64,000 nt of DNA from CAVOHU01 sp963817885 (GTDB taxonomy: Bacteria > Acidobacteriota > Vicinamibacteria > Vicinamibacterales > JAKQTR01): positions 124,001 to 188,000 of the forward strand of contig CAWFQE010000008.1 of the NCBI GenBank assembly GCA_963817885.1, in the 5' to 3' direction. This document shows positions 39,186 to 47,782 of the stretch, piece after piece. Position 1 is the first letter of the stretch. Each line of letters begins with the position of its first letter. The notes below the pieces were generated by a model. The model searched no databases, was not told the origin of the DNA, and was given only the letters and a program-made list of their open reading frames with translations. The position numbers were made by a program, and so were the translations under genes.

Positions 39186-39254
39186 CTAACCCCTAGCCCC
39201 TAGCCCTGCTAACCCCTAGCCTCTAGCCCCTAGTCCCTAGCCCCTAGTCCCTGC
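39186..39254. repeat. Heptad-repeat element E2 (CCCCTAG units)
   Basis: About nine units CCCCTAG/CCCTGCT/CTCTAGC/TCCCTAG, the complement of the CTAGGGR type, lie ~170 bp before the parA start. Only the C-rich orientation is present at this site. Confidence 0.82.
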
Positions 39255-39423
39255 CCCTGCTTGTTCGCGTGCGACCTGCGCCAAAGCATGCTATCCTCAC
39301 ATGTCGCACGGGACGCCAAATCGAGTTCTGTTAAATGACCAAATAGCGTCCGCTCCCGGCGCGTTGCCGAAGGAGCCGACCGCGCTCGTCCGGATCCTGG
39401 CCACCTTCGCGGGTTCCAAGCCG

Positions 39424-40225
<802 letters not shown>

Positions 40226-40321
40226 AGCCGCCCCAGGTGAGGCCGACGCCGGGCCGCGGCGCTGAGGCGAAGGCTGAGCAACCCGCATCAGTCGACTGTT
40301 CGAATACCGCCCCGAGGTCAG

Positions 40322-41197
40322 ATGGTGATGGCAGAGAAACGCCCCGCTCTTGGACGCGGCCTCGAATCGCTCATTCCCGGTTCCTCCGAGGTCGCCGTCA
40401 ACACCGCGCCGATGGAGGTCGACATCGATCTGATCGTGCCGAACCGGTTCCAGCCGCGCGGCCGCCCCGATGCCGCCAACCTGGACGAGCTCGCCGCCTC
40501 GATTCGGTCCACCGGCCTGATTCAGCCGGTCGTCGTCCGCAGGGTCGACCGCGGGTACCAGCTCATCGCGGGCGAGCGGCGCTGGCGCGCGGCCCAGAAA
40601 GCCGGCCTGCGCAAGGTGCCGGTCATCGTCCGCGACATCGCGCCGGGGCAGGACAAGAGCCTGCTCGTGATGGCGCTCATCGAGAACATCCAGCGCGAGG
40701 ACCTGAACCCGATTGACGAGGCGGGAGCCTATCGCCGGCTCATCGACGATTTCTCCCTGACGCAGGAAGAGATCGCGACCGAGGTCGGCAAGGACCGCGC
40801 GACGGTCGCCAACTACCTGCGCCTGCTCCGGCTGCCGGCTGACATCCGGGACGAGGTGCTCTCCGGCGCGATCTCCATGGGCCACGCCCGCGCGCTGCTC
40901 GCCCTGGAAGGTGAACAGGCCCAACGCAACATGGCGCGCGACATCATCGCGCGCGGCCTCTCGGTCCGCGAAACCGAGCAACTGGTCAACCAGGTGCTGA
41001 CGGCGGGGACCGGCAAGCCCGCCAGGCCCGCCAAGCGCCCGCTCGACCCGGACACCCGCGCCGCGCTCGAGAAGATGCGGATGGCCATCGGCGCCAAGAT
41101 TGAAATCGTCCGGCGGGGAAAGGGCGGCAGCATTCGGATCCCCTTCAAGAGCGAGGACGAATTGCAGCGGATCTACGAGATACTGACGGAGAGATAG
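40322..41197 (+). CDS. parB: Chromosome-partitioning protein ParB
   Basis: This 291-residue CTPase clamp binds parS. The N-terminal peptide KRPALGRGLESLIPGS would stimulate ParA. The ParB/Srx domain has the CTP-binding C-motif GERRWRAAQKAGLRKVPVIV and the ENIQREDLNPIDEAGAYRRL stretch. A helix-turn-helix (TQEEIATEVGKDRATVANYL) reads parS, and the C-terminal dimerisation region includes IEIVRRGKGGSIRIPF. Start at ATG 40322, or two codons later. Two perfect parS sites lie upstream of parA. Confidence 0.97.
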   Translation: MVMAEKRPALGRGLESLIPGSSEVAVNTAPMEVDIDLIVPNRFQPRGRPDAANLDELAASIRSTGLIQPVVVRRVDRGYQLIAGERRWRAAQKAGLRKVPVIVRDIAPGQDKSLLVMALIENIQREDLNPIDEAGAYRRLIDDFSLTQEEIATEVGKDRATVANYLRLLRLPADIRDEVLSGAISMGHARALLALEGEQAQRNMARDIIARGLSVRETEQLVNQVLTAGTGKPARPAKRPLDPDTRAALEKMRMAIGAKIEIVRRGKGGSIRIPFKSEDELQRIYEILTER

Positions 41198-41205
41198 GCA
41201 GGCAG

Positions 41206-41461
41206 GTTACAGGTTACAGGTTATAGGTGATAGGGGCAGAGAGCGATATCGTCGGCTCTTGGCTTGCGGCGCGTTCTGGCTGGGGTACGGGCATTCCGGC
41301 GAGGCGCCATTCGAAGCCGCAGGCTTCTTCCCCGCTCGCTGTTCGCTGTCCCGTGTAACCTCTAACCTGCCTCGTGTAACCTTTAACCTGTGCCCTGTGC
41401 CCTGTGCCCTGTAACCTGTAACCTGTAACCTGTAACCTATAACCTATAACCTGTAACCTAA
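41206..41461. repeat. Heptad-repeat element F (TAYAGGT type) between parB and selD
   Basis: A short G-rich array (CAGGTTACAGGTTACAGGTT, 41206-41236), a ~115-bp core, then a long inverted array (about 15 units of CTGTAAC/CTATAAC/CTGTGCC) from ~41356 to 41461. The selD start lies 16 bp beyond, with its own GGAG. The core has no ORF of note. Confidence 0.88.
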
Positions 41462-41477
41462 ACGACCGGAGTGAGCG

Positions 41478-42521
41478 GTGGCCAAGCGACTGACCGAAAT
41501 GGTCGCCTGCTCGGGTTGAGCGAGCAAACTCGCCGCAGGCGAGCTCGCCCAGGTTCTGGGCGACATACCCGTGCAGCACGACGATCGGATCCTGGTGGAC
41601 TTCAGGACGTCCGACGATGCCGGCGTGTATCGCTGGGACGGTGGATCTGCGCTCGTGCAGACCGTCGACTTCTTCACGCCGATCGTTGACGATCCGTTCG
41701 TCTACGGCCAGATCGCCGCCGCCAACGCCTTGAGCGACATCTACGCGATGGGCGGCCGCCCGCGGACCGCGCTGGCCATCGCGGGCTTCCCGGCAAAGGA
41801 TCTTGATCCCGCCACCATCCGCCAGGTGTTCCTGGGCGGATTCGAGAAGCTCAAGGAGGCGGGCGTTGCGCTGCTCGGCGGACACACAATCCGGGACGCC
41901 GAGATCAAGTTCGGATATGCCATCACCGGCGAAGTCGATCCGTCCCGGATGCTGACCAACGCCGGGGCGAAGACGGGCGACCAGCTCTTCCTGACCAAAT
42001 CGATCGGCACCGGGGTCATCGGCACCGCGATCAAGTTCGAGCGGGCGCCCGACGCGGCGGTGCAGGCCGCCGTCCGCTCGATGGTGCAGTTGAACCGCGC
42101 CGCCGCCGAAGCGCTGCGTGCCCTGCCGATCGGCGCCGTGCACGCGTGCACCGACGTCACCGGGTTCGGCCTGATCGGGCACGCCAGCGAAATGGCGGCA
42201 GCGAGCGGGGTCGCCTTGCGCATCGAGGCGTCTCGCGTGCCGGTGATGACCGGCGCGCTCGATCTCGCCGGTCGCAACCGTTCGGGCGGCATGGTGAGCA
42301 ACGAGGAGTATTTCGGTTCGCACGTGCAGGGCGCCGACGCGATCGATCCCGGAATGGTGCTGATCCTTTTCGATCCGCAGACCTCCGGCGGCCTGCTCAT
42401 CGCCGCCTCCCCGGCGCACGCCGACGCGGTGTCGCGCGCCCTCGACGCGCAGGGCGTGGCCGCCGCGCGCATCGGCGAGGTCGTCGCGCCGAAAGCCGGC
42501 GTCCACATCGAGCTCCGATAA
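41478..42521 (+). CDS. selD: Selenide, water dikinase SelD, itself a selenoprotein (in-frame UGA = Sec14)
   Basis: SelD makes selenophosphate for selenocysteine and selenouridine. From GTG 41478 (GGAG 6 bases upstream) the frame reads VAKRLTEMVACSG, then TGA at 41517-41519, then ASKLAAGELAQVLGD and on without a break to 42521. The UGA falls exactly at the active-site Cys/Sec position, with the catalytic Lys three residues later (Sec14-Lys17, matching Cys17-Lys20 of E. coli SelD). The downstream domains are normal: ANALSDIYAMGGRPRTALAI, GGHTIRDAEIKFGYAITGEV and ACTDVTGFGLIGHASEMAAA. Conventional calling would wrongly start this gene at a GTG at 41571. A SECIS-like hairpin follows the UGA. 347 residues. 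Confidence 0.93.
41521..41547 (+). promoter_or_regulatory. Candidate bacterial SECIS hairpin for selD
   Basis: Directly after the UGA, stem CTCGCC/GGCGAG (41529-41534 with 41538-41543) closes a GCA loop. It extends by CGAG/CTCG across a CAAA bulge. The loop starts with G, about 16 nt from the UGA, near the expected spacing for SelB-dependent Sec insertion. Confidence 0.7.
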
Positions 42522-42672
42522 CCGGCCCGCACCCCCGGAGCAGGGGTTCCGCGATGTCCGATCAAATCGGGCACGGAGGGCGAATCCCCCGATCGTCTGG
42601 CCGACGCCCGCATCGATCGTGTAGAATTGCGCTTTTGGGTGTTAGAGAAACTCGAGCCTGTTGGAGGGCGGT

Positions 42673-43092
42673 GTGCTTCCCGATCTGTCGGTCCTGGTGG
42701 TCATCGCGGCGGTCCTCATTCTGGCCGCCGTGCTGGACCGCGGGCTGTTCAAGCCGCTCACCAGGGTGATGCGGGCGCGCCAGGATGCCGTCAAGTCCGC
42801 CATTCAGCTCGCTGAGGCGGCCGCGGCAAAGGCCCAGGCTGCCAGCGCCGAGCTCGATGCGAAGGTGACCGCCGCACGCGCCGAAACCTACCGGCAACTG
42901 GATGACCGCCGCCGCGCCGCGCAGGAATACCGCAACGAGCTCGTCGGCCGGACGCGGCAGGAAGTCGAAGCGACGCTGGCGGATGCGAAGGTGCAGCTCG
43001 CGGCGCAAACCGCCGAGGCGCGCGCGAAGCTCGACAGCGACGCCGAGGCCCTCGGCGCCGAAATCGTTCAGAAAGTGCTCGGCCGGAACTAG
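42673..43092 (+). CDS. F-type ATP synthase subunit b' (peripheral stalk)
   Basis: This 139-residue protein has a single N-terminal helix (LSVLVVIAAVLILAAVLDRG) followed by a long charged coiled coil (QDAVKSAIQLAEAAAAKAQA onward) ending GAEIVQKVLGRN. This is the b/b' stalk subunit architecture. The GTG at 42673 is preceded by GGAGG. It is the first of two b-type genes; paired b and b' usually form a heterodimer. A possible -10 (TAGAAT) lies at ~42622. Confidence 0.85.
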   Translation: MLPDLSVLVVIAAVLILAAVLDRGLFKPLTRVMRARQDAVKSAIQLAEAAAAKAQAASAELDAKVTAARAETYRQLDDRRRAAQEYRNELVGRTRQEVEATLADAKVQLAAQTAEARAKLDSDAEALGAEIVQKVLGRN

Positions 43093-43135
43093 CAGCCGGG
43101 CGTCCCGGACTGTATTGCAGAGGAACCACGGACAC

Positions 43136-43831
43136 ATGGGCGTGCGCGTTTGTCGCAGCTTGGCCGCCACGGCGTTGCTGGCAATTCTTCTCGTTCCCTG
43201 CGGCGGCGCGTCCCGCGCCTGGGCCGGGGCCGTGCAACCGGCCCACGAAGCGCCCGCTCAGCCGCCGGCGACGCCCGCTCCTTCCGCGCCCGCCGCCAGC
43301 GAGGCCGCCGGGCATGGCGAAGCGACGGAAGGGCACCAGGGCGGACTTCTGCAGTCGATCGCCCGGCTGGTCAATTTCGGCATCCTCGCCGCCACGCTCG
43401 TGTACTTCCTCCGCTCGCCGGCCGCCAACTACCTGAGCACCCGAAAGACGGAGATTCGCAGCGATCTCGACAAGGCGCACCAGATGCGGATTGCCGCCTC
43501 CGCGCAAATCGCGGAGATCGAGCGGCGCATGACCGCGCTTCCCGCCGAGCTCGAGTCCCTGCGCAGGGAGGGCGCCGAAGAAGTGGCCGCCGAAGAGGCG
43601 CGGATGCGCGGCGCGGCCGAGGCCGAACGCAACCGGTTCCTCGAGCAGGCCCGCCGCGACATCGACGCGCAGCTGAAGGTGGCCGAGCGCGACCTGATAC
43701 GGCACGCGGCCGATCTGGCGGTCGCCCTCGCCACCGAACGCATCAGGAACACGATCACGGCGGCGGACCAGACCCGACTGGTTGACCGCTACGTGAACCA
43801 GGTCGGCCAGTCGGGCGGGATGACCTCATGA
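43136..43831 (+). CDS. atpF: F-type ATP synthase subunit b with extended N-terminal leader
   Basis: This 231-residue stalk subunit anchors F1 to the membrane. It begins with a signal-peptide-like stretch (SLAATALLAILLVPCGGASR) and an Ala/Pro-rich linker. The normal b-subunit helix (SIARLVNFGILAATLVYFLR) and a long coiled coil (RKTEIRSDLDKAHQMRIAAS onward) follow. It ends 4 bp into atpH (ATGA overlap). Extra N-terminal hydrophobic segments on AtpF occur in Acidobacteriota and related groups; whether it is cleaved is unknown. Confidence 0.9.
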   Translation: MGVRVCRSLAATALLAILLVPCGGASRAWAGAVQPAHEAPAQPPATPAPSAPAASEAAGHGEATEGHQGGLLQSIARLVNFGILAATLVYFLRSPAANYLSTRKTEIRSDLDKAHQMRIAASAQIAEIERRMTALPAELESLRREGAEEVAAEEARMRGAAEAERNRFLEQARRDIDAQLKVAERDLIRHAADLAVALATERIRNTITAADQTRLVDRYVNQVGQSGGMTS

Positions 43832-44382
43832 CGACCCGGACCTCTGCCAGCCGTTATGCCCGCGCGCTGCTCGACGTGGCCATCAAGGAAGACGACCCGC
43901 AGCACGTCGAGGCCCAGCTTGCCGCGATCACCGCGACGTTCCAGGGACACGCGGACCTCTGGCAGGTGCTGACCAACCCGGCCGTCGCCGCGCCGAAGAA
44001 ACACGCCATCGTCGCGGACCTGCTGCCGAAACTCGAAGCCGGCCCGGTCGTCTCCAAGCTGACGCTGCTGCTGGCCGATCGCGATCGGCTGCAGCTGCTG
44101 CCCGAATTGCTCGATGCCTACCGCGGCCGCCTGCTCGACCACCAGAAGGTGGTCCGCGCCACGGTCACCACGGCGATGCCGATCGCCGACGCGCAGGTGC
44201 GCGGGCTGCAGGACAGCCTGGCCCGCCTCACAGGCCGCAGGGTGGTGATGTCGGTCCAGGCCGATCCGGCCCTGATGGGCGGCGTCGTCACGAAAATCGG
44301 CAGCGCGGTGTACGACGGAAGCGTCAAGCGCCAGCTGGAGAAGATGAAAGCGCGTCTGGAGCAGTCGGGACGGGGGATTTAG
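43828..44382 (+). CDS. atpH: F-type ATP synthase subunit delta
   Basis: This 184-residue subunit links the stalk to the alpha3beta3 head. The OSCP/delta signature is seen as TSASRYARALLDVAIKEDDP at the start and VVSKLTLLLADRDRLQLLPE midway. DPALMGGVVTKIGSAVYDGS and VKRQLEKMKARL come near the end. It overlaps atpF by 4 bp. Its TAG stop is part of the first repeat of heptad array G. Confidence 0.95.
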   Translation: MTTRTSASRYARALLDVAIKEDDPQHVEAQLAAITATFQGHADLWQVLTNPAVAAPKKHAIVADLLPKLEAGPVVSKLTLLLADRDRLQLLPELLDAYRGRLLDHQKVVRATVTTAMPIADAQVRGLQDSLARLTGRRVVMSVQADPALMGGVVTKIGSAVYDGSVKRQLEKMKARLEQSGRGI

Positions 44383-44412
44383 GTTACAGGTTATAGGTTA
44401 CAGGTTACAGGG
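44380..44412. repeat. Heptad-repeat array G (TAYAGGT type) between atpH and atpA
   Basis: Four to five units (TTAGGTTACAGGTTATAGGT..) start at the atpH stop codon. Unlike most sites there is no inverted partner before atpA; instead the remaining ~120 bp contain GC-rich sequence with GAGGCCA repeats and no gene. Confidence 0.85.
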
Positions 44413-44535
44413 AACACGATACACGTCAGAGGCCAGAGGCCACGGGGCGCAGGGGACCGGGAGCGAAGGTGCACGCCCCGGTGAGGGACGCGCCCTCAGG
44501 GCCCATCATTCACGAGCAGATCAAGTCGCGAACCT

Positions 44536-46065
44536 ATGAATATCAAGGCCGAAGAAATCTCCAAGATCATCCGGGACCAGATTGGCAGCCATGCCGTCGA
44601 CGTCGACGTGTCCGAGGTCGGAAGCGTCGTGTCGGTGGGTGACGGCATCGCGCGCGTCCATGGTGTCGAGAACACGATGGCCGGCGAGATGCTCGAGTTT
44701 CCGCACGGCGTGTACGGCATCGCGCTGAACCTGGAAGAGGACAGCGTCGGGGCCGTGCTGCTCGGCGAGTACCACGCCATCAAGGAAGGCGACGTCGTCA
44801 AGCGGACCGGCCGGATCATCTCGGTCCCGGTGGGCGAGGAGCTGCTCGGGCGCGTGGTCAATTCGCTCGGCCAGCCGGTCGACGGCAAGGGCCCGATTCT
44901 GACCAAGCAGTTCGCGCCGATCGAGCGCATTGCCCCGGGCGTTGTCGATCGGCAGGGGGTCCGCGAACCGCTCCAGACCGGCCTCAAGGCGATCGACTCG
45001 ATGGTGCCCATCGGCCGCGGCCAGCGCGAGCTCATCATCGGCGACCGCCAGACGGGGAAGACCGCGATCGCGGTCGACACCATCATCAACCAGAAGGGCG
45101 CCGGCGTCATCTGCATCTACAACGCGATCGGGCAGAAGCAGTCCACGATCGCGCAGGTGGTGAAGACGCTCGATGAATTCGGCGCGATGGAATACACCAT
45201 CGTCGTCGCGGCCTCCGCCTCGGAACCGGCGCCGATGCTCTACATCAGCCCGTACGCGGCGTGCGCGATGGGCGAGTTCTTCCGCGACAGCAAGCGGCAC
45301 GCACTCTGCGTGTATGACGACCTGACCAAGCACGCCCAGGCCTACCGCGAGATCTCGCTGCTGCTGCGGCGTCCGCCGGGCCGCGAGGCGTATCCGGGCG
45401 ACGTGTTCTACCTGCACTCGCGCCTGCTCGAGCGGGCCGCGAAGCTGCGCAACGAGCTCGGCGGCGGGTCGCTGACGGCGCTGCCGATCATCGAGACGCA
45501 GGCCGGGGACCTGTCGGCCTACATCCCGACCAACGTCATCTCGATCACCGACGGCCAGATCTTCCTGGAGACCGACCTGTTCCACCAGGGCGTGCGCCCG
45601 GCCATCAACGTCGGCAACTCCGTGTCGCGCGTCGGCGGGGCGGCCCAGGTGAAGGCCATGCGGCAGGTCGCCGGCACGCTGCGGCTCGACATGGCGCAGT
45701 ACCGCGAACTGGCGGCCTTCGCGCAGTTCGGCAGCGACCTCGACAAGGGCACGCAGGCCCAGCTCAACCGCGGCGGCCGCCTGGTCGAGGTCCTGAAGCA
45801 GTTGCAGTACCAGCCGCTGGCTGTCGAGAAGCAGGTCGCGATGATCTTCGCGGGGACCAACGGGTACCTCGATCCGATCCCGCTCGAGGAAATCAAGACC
45901 TACGAAGTGGAACTCCACCGGTTCCTCGAGACGCGCCGACCCGGCGTGCTCCGCACGCTCGCCGAGAAGAAGCAGTTCGACGACGGGCTGCGGGCCGAGA
46001 TGCACGGGGCGCTGAAGGAATTCGCGGAGCAGTATGCCGCGGCCCGGAAGGGCGCGGCGGCGTAG
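44536..46065 (+). CDS. atpA: F-type ATP synthase subunit alpha
   Basis: This 509-residue non-catalytic nucleotide-binding subunit of F1 has MNIKAEEISKIIRDQI at the start and Walker A GDRQTGKTAIAVDTIINQKG. The family signature PAINVGNSVSRVGGAAQVKA and the C-terminal helical domain are present. Length is normal. Upstream is heptad array G, downstream array H, so it is separated from its operon partners by repeats and a small gene. Confidence 0.98.
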   Translation: MNIKAEEISKIIRDQIGSHAVDVDVSEVGSVVSVGDGIARVHGVENTMAGEMLEFPHGVYGIALNLEEDSVGAVLLGEYHAIKEGDVVKRTGRIISVPVGEELLGRVVNSLGQPVDGKGPILTKQFAPIERIAPGVVDRQGVREPLQTGLKAIDSMVPIGRGQRELIIGDRQTGKTAIAVDTIINQKGAGVICIYNAIGQKQSTIAQVVKTLDEFGAMEYTIVVAASASEPAPMLYISPYAACAMGEFFRDSKRHALCVYDDLTKHAQAYREISLLLRRPPGREAYPGDVFYLHSRLLERAAKLRNELGGGSLTALPIIETQAGDLSAYIPTNVISITDGQIFLETDLFHQGVRPAINVGNSVSRVGGAAQVKAMRQVAGTLRLDMAQYRELAAFAQFGSDLDKGTQAQLNRGGRLVEVLKQLQYQPLAVEKQVAMIFAGTNGYLDPIPLEEIKTYEVELHRFLETRRPGVLRTLAEKKQFDDGLRAEMHGALKEFAEQYAAARKGAAA

Positions 46066-46103
46066 GTTACAGGTTACAGGTTATAGGTTACAGGTTACAG
46101 GGG
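46063..46103. repeat. Heptad-repeat element H, left array (TAYAGGT type)
   Basis: About six units (TAGGTTACAGGTTACAGGTT..) beginning in the atpA stop codon and ending at the ribosome-binding site of the four-helix-bundle gene. Its inverted partner lies at 46472-46592. Confidence 0.9.
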
Positions 46104-46108
46104 GAGAG

Positions 46109-46474
46109 GTGGCGGGGATCCAATCCCATCGGGACCTGATGGTCTGGCAGAAGGCCATGGACTTGGCCGTTGCGGCGAATCGGCTGAGCCAGCGGTTTCC
46201 AAAGAGCGAGACCTACGGCATCACGCTGCAGCTTACGCGAGCCGTTGCGTCGGTACCGGCAAATATTGCGGAGGGAAGTGCGAGGGGTTCCCGCAGAGAC
46301 TACGCGAACTATCTGGCGATTGCGAGAGGGTCGCTGATGGAGGCAGAGACGTTTCTGATGCTGGCGGTGCGTTTGGGGTACGTGAAGGACGTCGAGGCGA
46401 ATCCAGCGTTCGATCTCGTCACCGAGATCAGCAAGATGCTGACCGCTCTCCGTTCCAAGCTTCTGCAGGCATGA
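46109..46474 (+). CDS. Four-helix-bundle protein (23S rRNA intervening-sequence protein family, PF05635/TIGR02436 type)
   Basis: This 121-residue protein matches the S23/IVP family from end to end: SHRDLMVWQKAMDLAVAANR, LSQRFPKSETYGITLQLTRA, VASVPANIAEGSARGSRRDY and NYLAIARGSLMEAETFLMLA. Four amphipathic helices are predicted; relatives form pentameric bundles and include Avd of diversity-generating retroelements. Function of stand-alone members is unknown. The GTG at 46109 follows GGGGAGAG; the TGA stop is the first base triplet of the right repeat array. It interrupts the atpA-atpG junction and is flanked by inverted heptad arrays, so it looks like cargo of that element. Confidence 0.93.
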   Translation: MAGIQSHRDLMVWQKAMDLAVAANRLSQRFPKSETYGITLQLTRAVASVPANIAEGSARGSRRDYANYLAIARGSLMEAETFLMLAVRLGYVKDVEANPAFDLVTEISKMLTALRSKLLQA

Positions 46475-46592
46475 CCTGTAACCTGTAACCTCTGACCTGT
46501 AACCTGAAACCTCTGACCTGTAACCTGTAACCTCTGACCTGTAACCTGTAACCTCTGCCCTGTAACCTGTAACCTATAACCTGTAACCTGTA
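46472..46592. repeat. Heptad-repeat element H, right array (inverted)
   Basis: About 17 units of TGACCTG/TAACCTG/TAACCTC/TAACCTA run from the stop codon of the four-helix-bundle gene to the base before the atpG ATG. A 21-bp higher-order pattern (TAACCTC-TGACCTG-TAACCTG) repeats several times. No ribosome-binding site is visible for atpG. Confidence 0.92.
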
Positions 46593-47453
46593 ATGCCGTC
46601 CCTGATTGATATTCGTCGCCGGATCCGCGCCGTCAAGTCGACGCAGCAGATCACCAAGGCCATGAAGATGGTCGCGGCCTCGCGCCTGCGGCGATCGCAG
46701 GAGCGCATCCTGAACGCGCGGCCCTACGGTCGTGACATGTTGCGCGTGCTGCAGGACCTGGCGAGCCGGACCGATCCGTCCGCCCACCCCCTCCTCGCCG
46801 TTCGCGAGGAGAAGAAGACGCTCGTGATCCTGGTCACCGGCGACAAGGGGCTGTGCGGCAGCTTCAACACGAACATCATCAAGGCAGCCAGCCAGTTCAT
46901 CATGGCTGACGATCAGAAGGCGTTGTCCCTGTCGCTCGTCGGCCGCAAGGGACGCGACTTCTTCCGTCGCCGGGGCTTCACGGTCGGCTACGAGCGCGTG
47001 AATCTCTTCCACCAGCTCCATTTCGACGATGCCCGCGACATCGCGCATTTTGCGGTCGACGAGTTCACCGAGCAGCACGCCGATGCCGTCTACCTCATCT
47101 ACAACGAGTTCAAGTCCGTCCTGCAGCAGAAGCCGGTGATCGAGAAGCTCCTGCCGATCCCGCGCGCGACGCTCGACGACGAGCTGCCCGCCGCGAGGGT
47201 GGATTACCTCTACGAACCGGACGCCGCCACGCTGTTCGCCGGGTTGCTGCCCGGATACGTGGAAGTCCGGATCTGGACGGCGCTGCTGGAATCGAATGCG
47301 GCACAGAACGCGGCGCAGATGACGGCGATGGACTCGGCGACCAAGAATGCGTCCGAGATGATCGACGCGCTGACGCTCTACATGAACAAGGTGCGCCAGG
47401 CAGCGATTACCCGCGAGATCATCGAAGTCGTGTCGGGAGCGCAGGCACTTTAG
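46593..47453 (+). CDS. atpG: F-type ATP synthase subunit gamma
   Basis: This 286-residue rotor shaft of F1 starts with MPSLIDIRRRIRAVKSTQQI and TKAMKMVAASRLRRSQERIL. It contains LVTGDKGLCGSFNTNIIKAA and ends with NKVRQAAITREIIEVVSGAQ, all conserved. The ATG directly follows the repeat array, so initiation must work without a normal Shine-Dalgarno. The TAG stop merges into the next array. Confidence 0.97.
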   Translation: MPSLIDIRRRIRAVKSTQQITKAMKMVAASRLRRSQERILNARPYGRDMLRVLQDLASRTDPSAHPLLAVREEKKTLVILVTGDKGLCGSFNTNIIKAASQFIMADDQKALSLSLVGRKGRDFFRRRGFTVGYERVNLFHQLHFDDARDIAHFAVDEFTEQHADAVYLIYNEFKSVLQQKPVIEKLLPIPRATLDDELPAARVDYLYEPDAATLFAGLLPGYVEVRIWTALLESNAAQNAAQMTAMDSATKNASEMIDALTLYMNKVRQAAITREIIEVVSGAQAL

Positions 47454-47628
47454 CTAGGGGCTAGGGACTAGGGGCTAGGGGCTAGGCGCTAGGGACTAGG
47501 GGCTAGGGGCTAGGGGCTAGGGACTAGGGGCTAGGCGCTAGGGGCTAGGGGCTAGGGGCTAGGGGCTAGGGGCTAGGGGCTAGGGGCTAGGCGCTAGGGA
47601 CTAGGCGCTAGGGACTAGGCGCTAGGGG
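47454..47628. repeat. Heptad-repeat element I (CTAGGGR type) between atpG and atpD
   Basis: 25 contiguous units of CTAGGGG, CTAGGGA or CTAGGCG, the longest and most regular array in the window. A ~110-bp core and a short inverted remnant (CTAGTCCCTGGCCCCCAG, about 47754-47771) follow before atpD. Runs of three to four G every 7 bases on the coding strand are compatible with stacked G-quadruplexes in DNA or mRNA. No gene lies in the 329-bp gap. Confidence 0.93.
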
Positions 47629-47782
47629 GACCGAGGCCGGATCTTCAGACCCGGCGTGAGAGAGTGAGCGCGAGCAGGACCAGGTCCAAGGCGGGAACGA
47701 TCCGGCGGAAGACAGAACAAGGCGGGAGGGGAAGGACGAACTAGCGCCCAGCCGCTAGTCCCTGGCCCCCAGTCAAGAGTCA

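Noticed and set aside
41571..42521. Short SelD starting at GTG 41571
   Set aside because: It would lack the active-site residue and the conserved N-terminal segment, both of which lie in the same frame upstream through a UGA codon.
46063..46592. Diversity-generating retroelement or 23S rRNA intervening sequence, because of the Avd/IVP-like protein
   Set aside because: No reverse transcriptase, no template/variable repeat pair and no rRNA gene is present in the window.
46034..47078. ORFs containing RLQVTGY/GYRLQV repeats on either strand
   Set aside because: These are translations of the 7-bp arrays (three heptads = seven codons). They start or end inside arrays and run antisense to real atp genes.
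47454..47628. CRISPR array
   Set aside because: The units are 7 bp, contiguous and without spacers, and no cas gene is present. The two 70-bp repeats at 22.4 kb likewise have no spacer structure.
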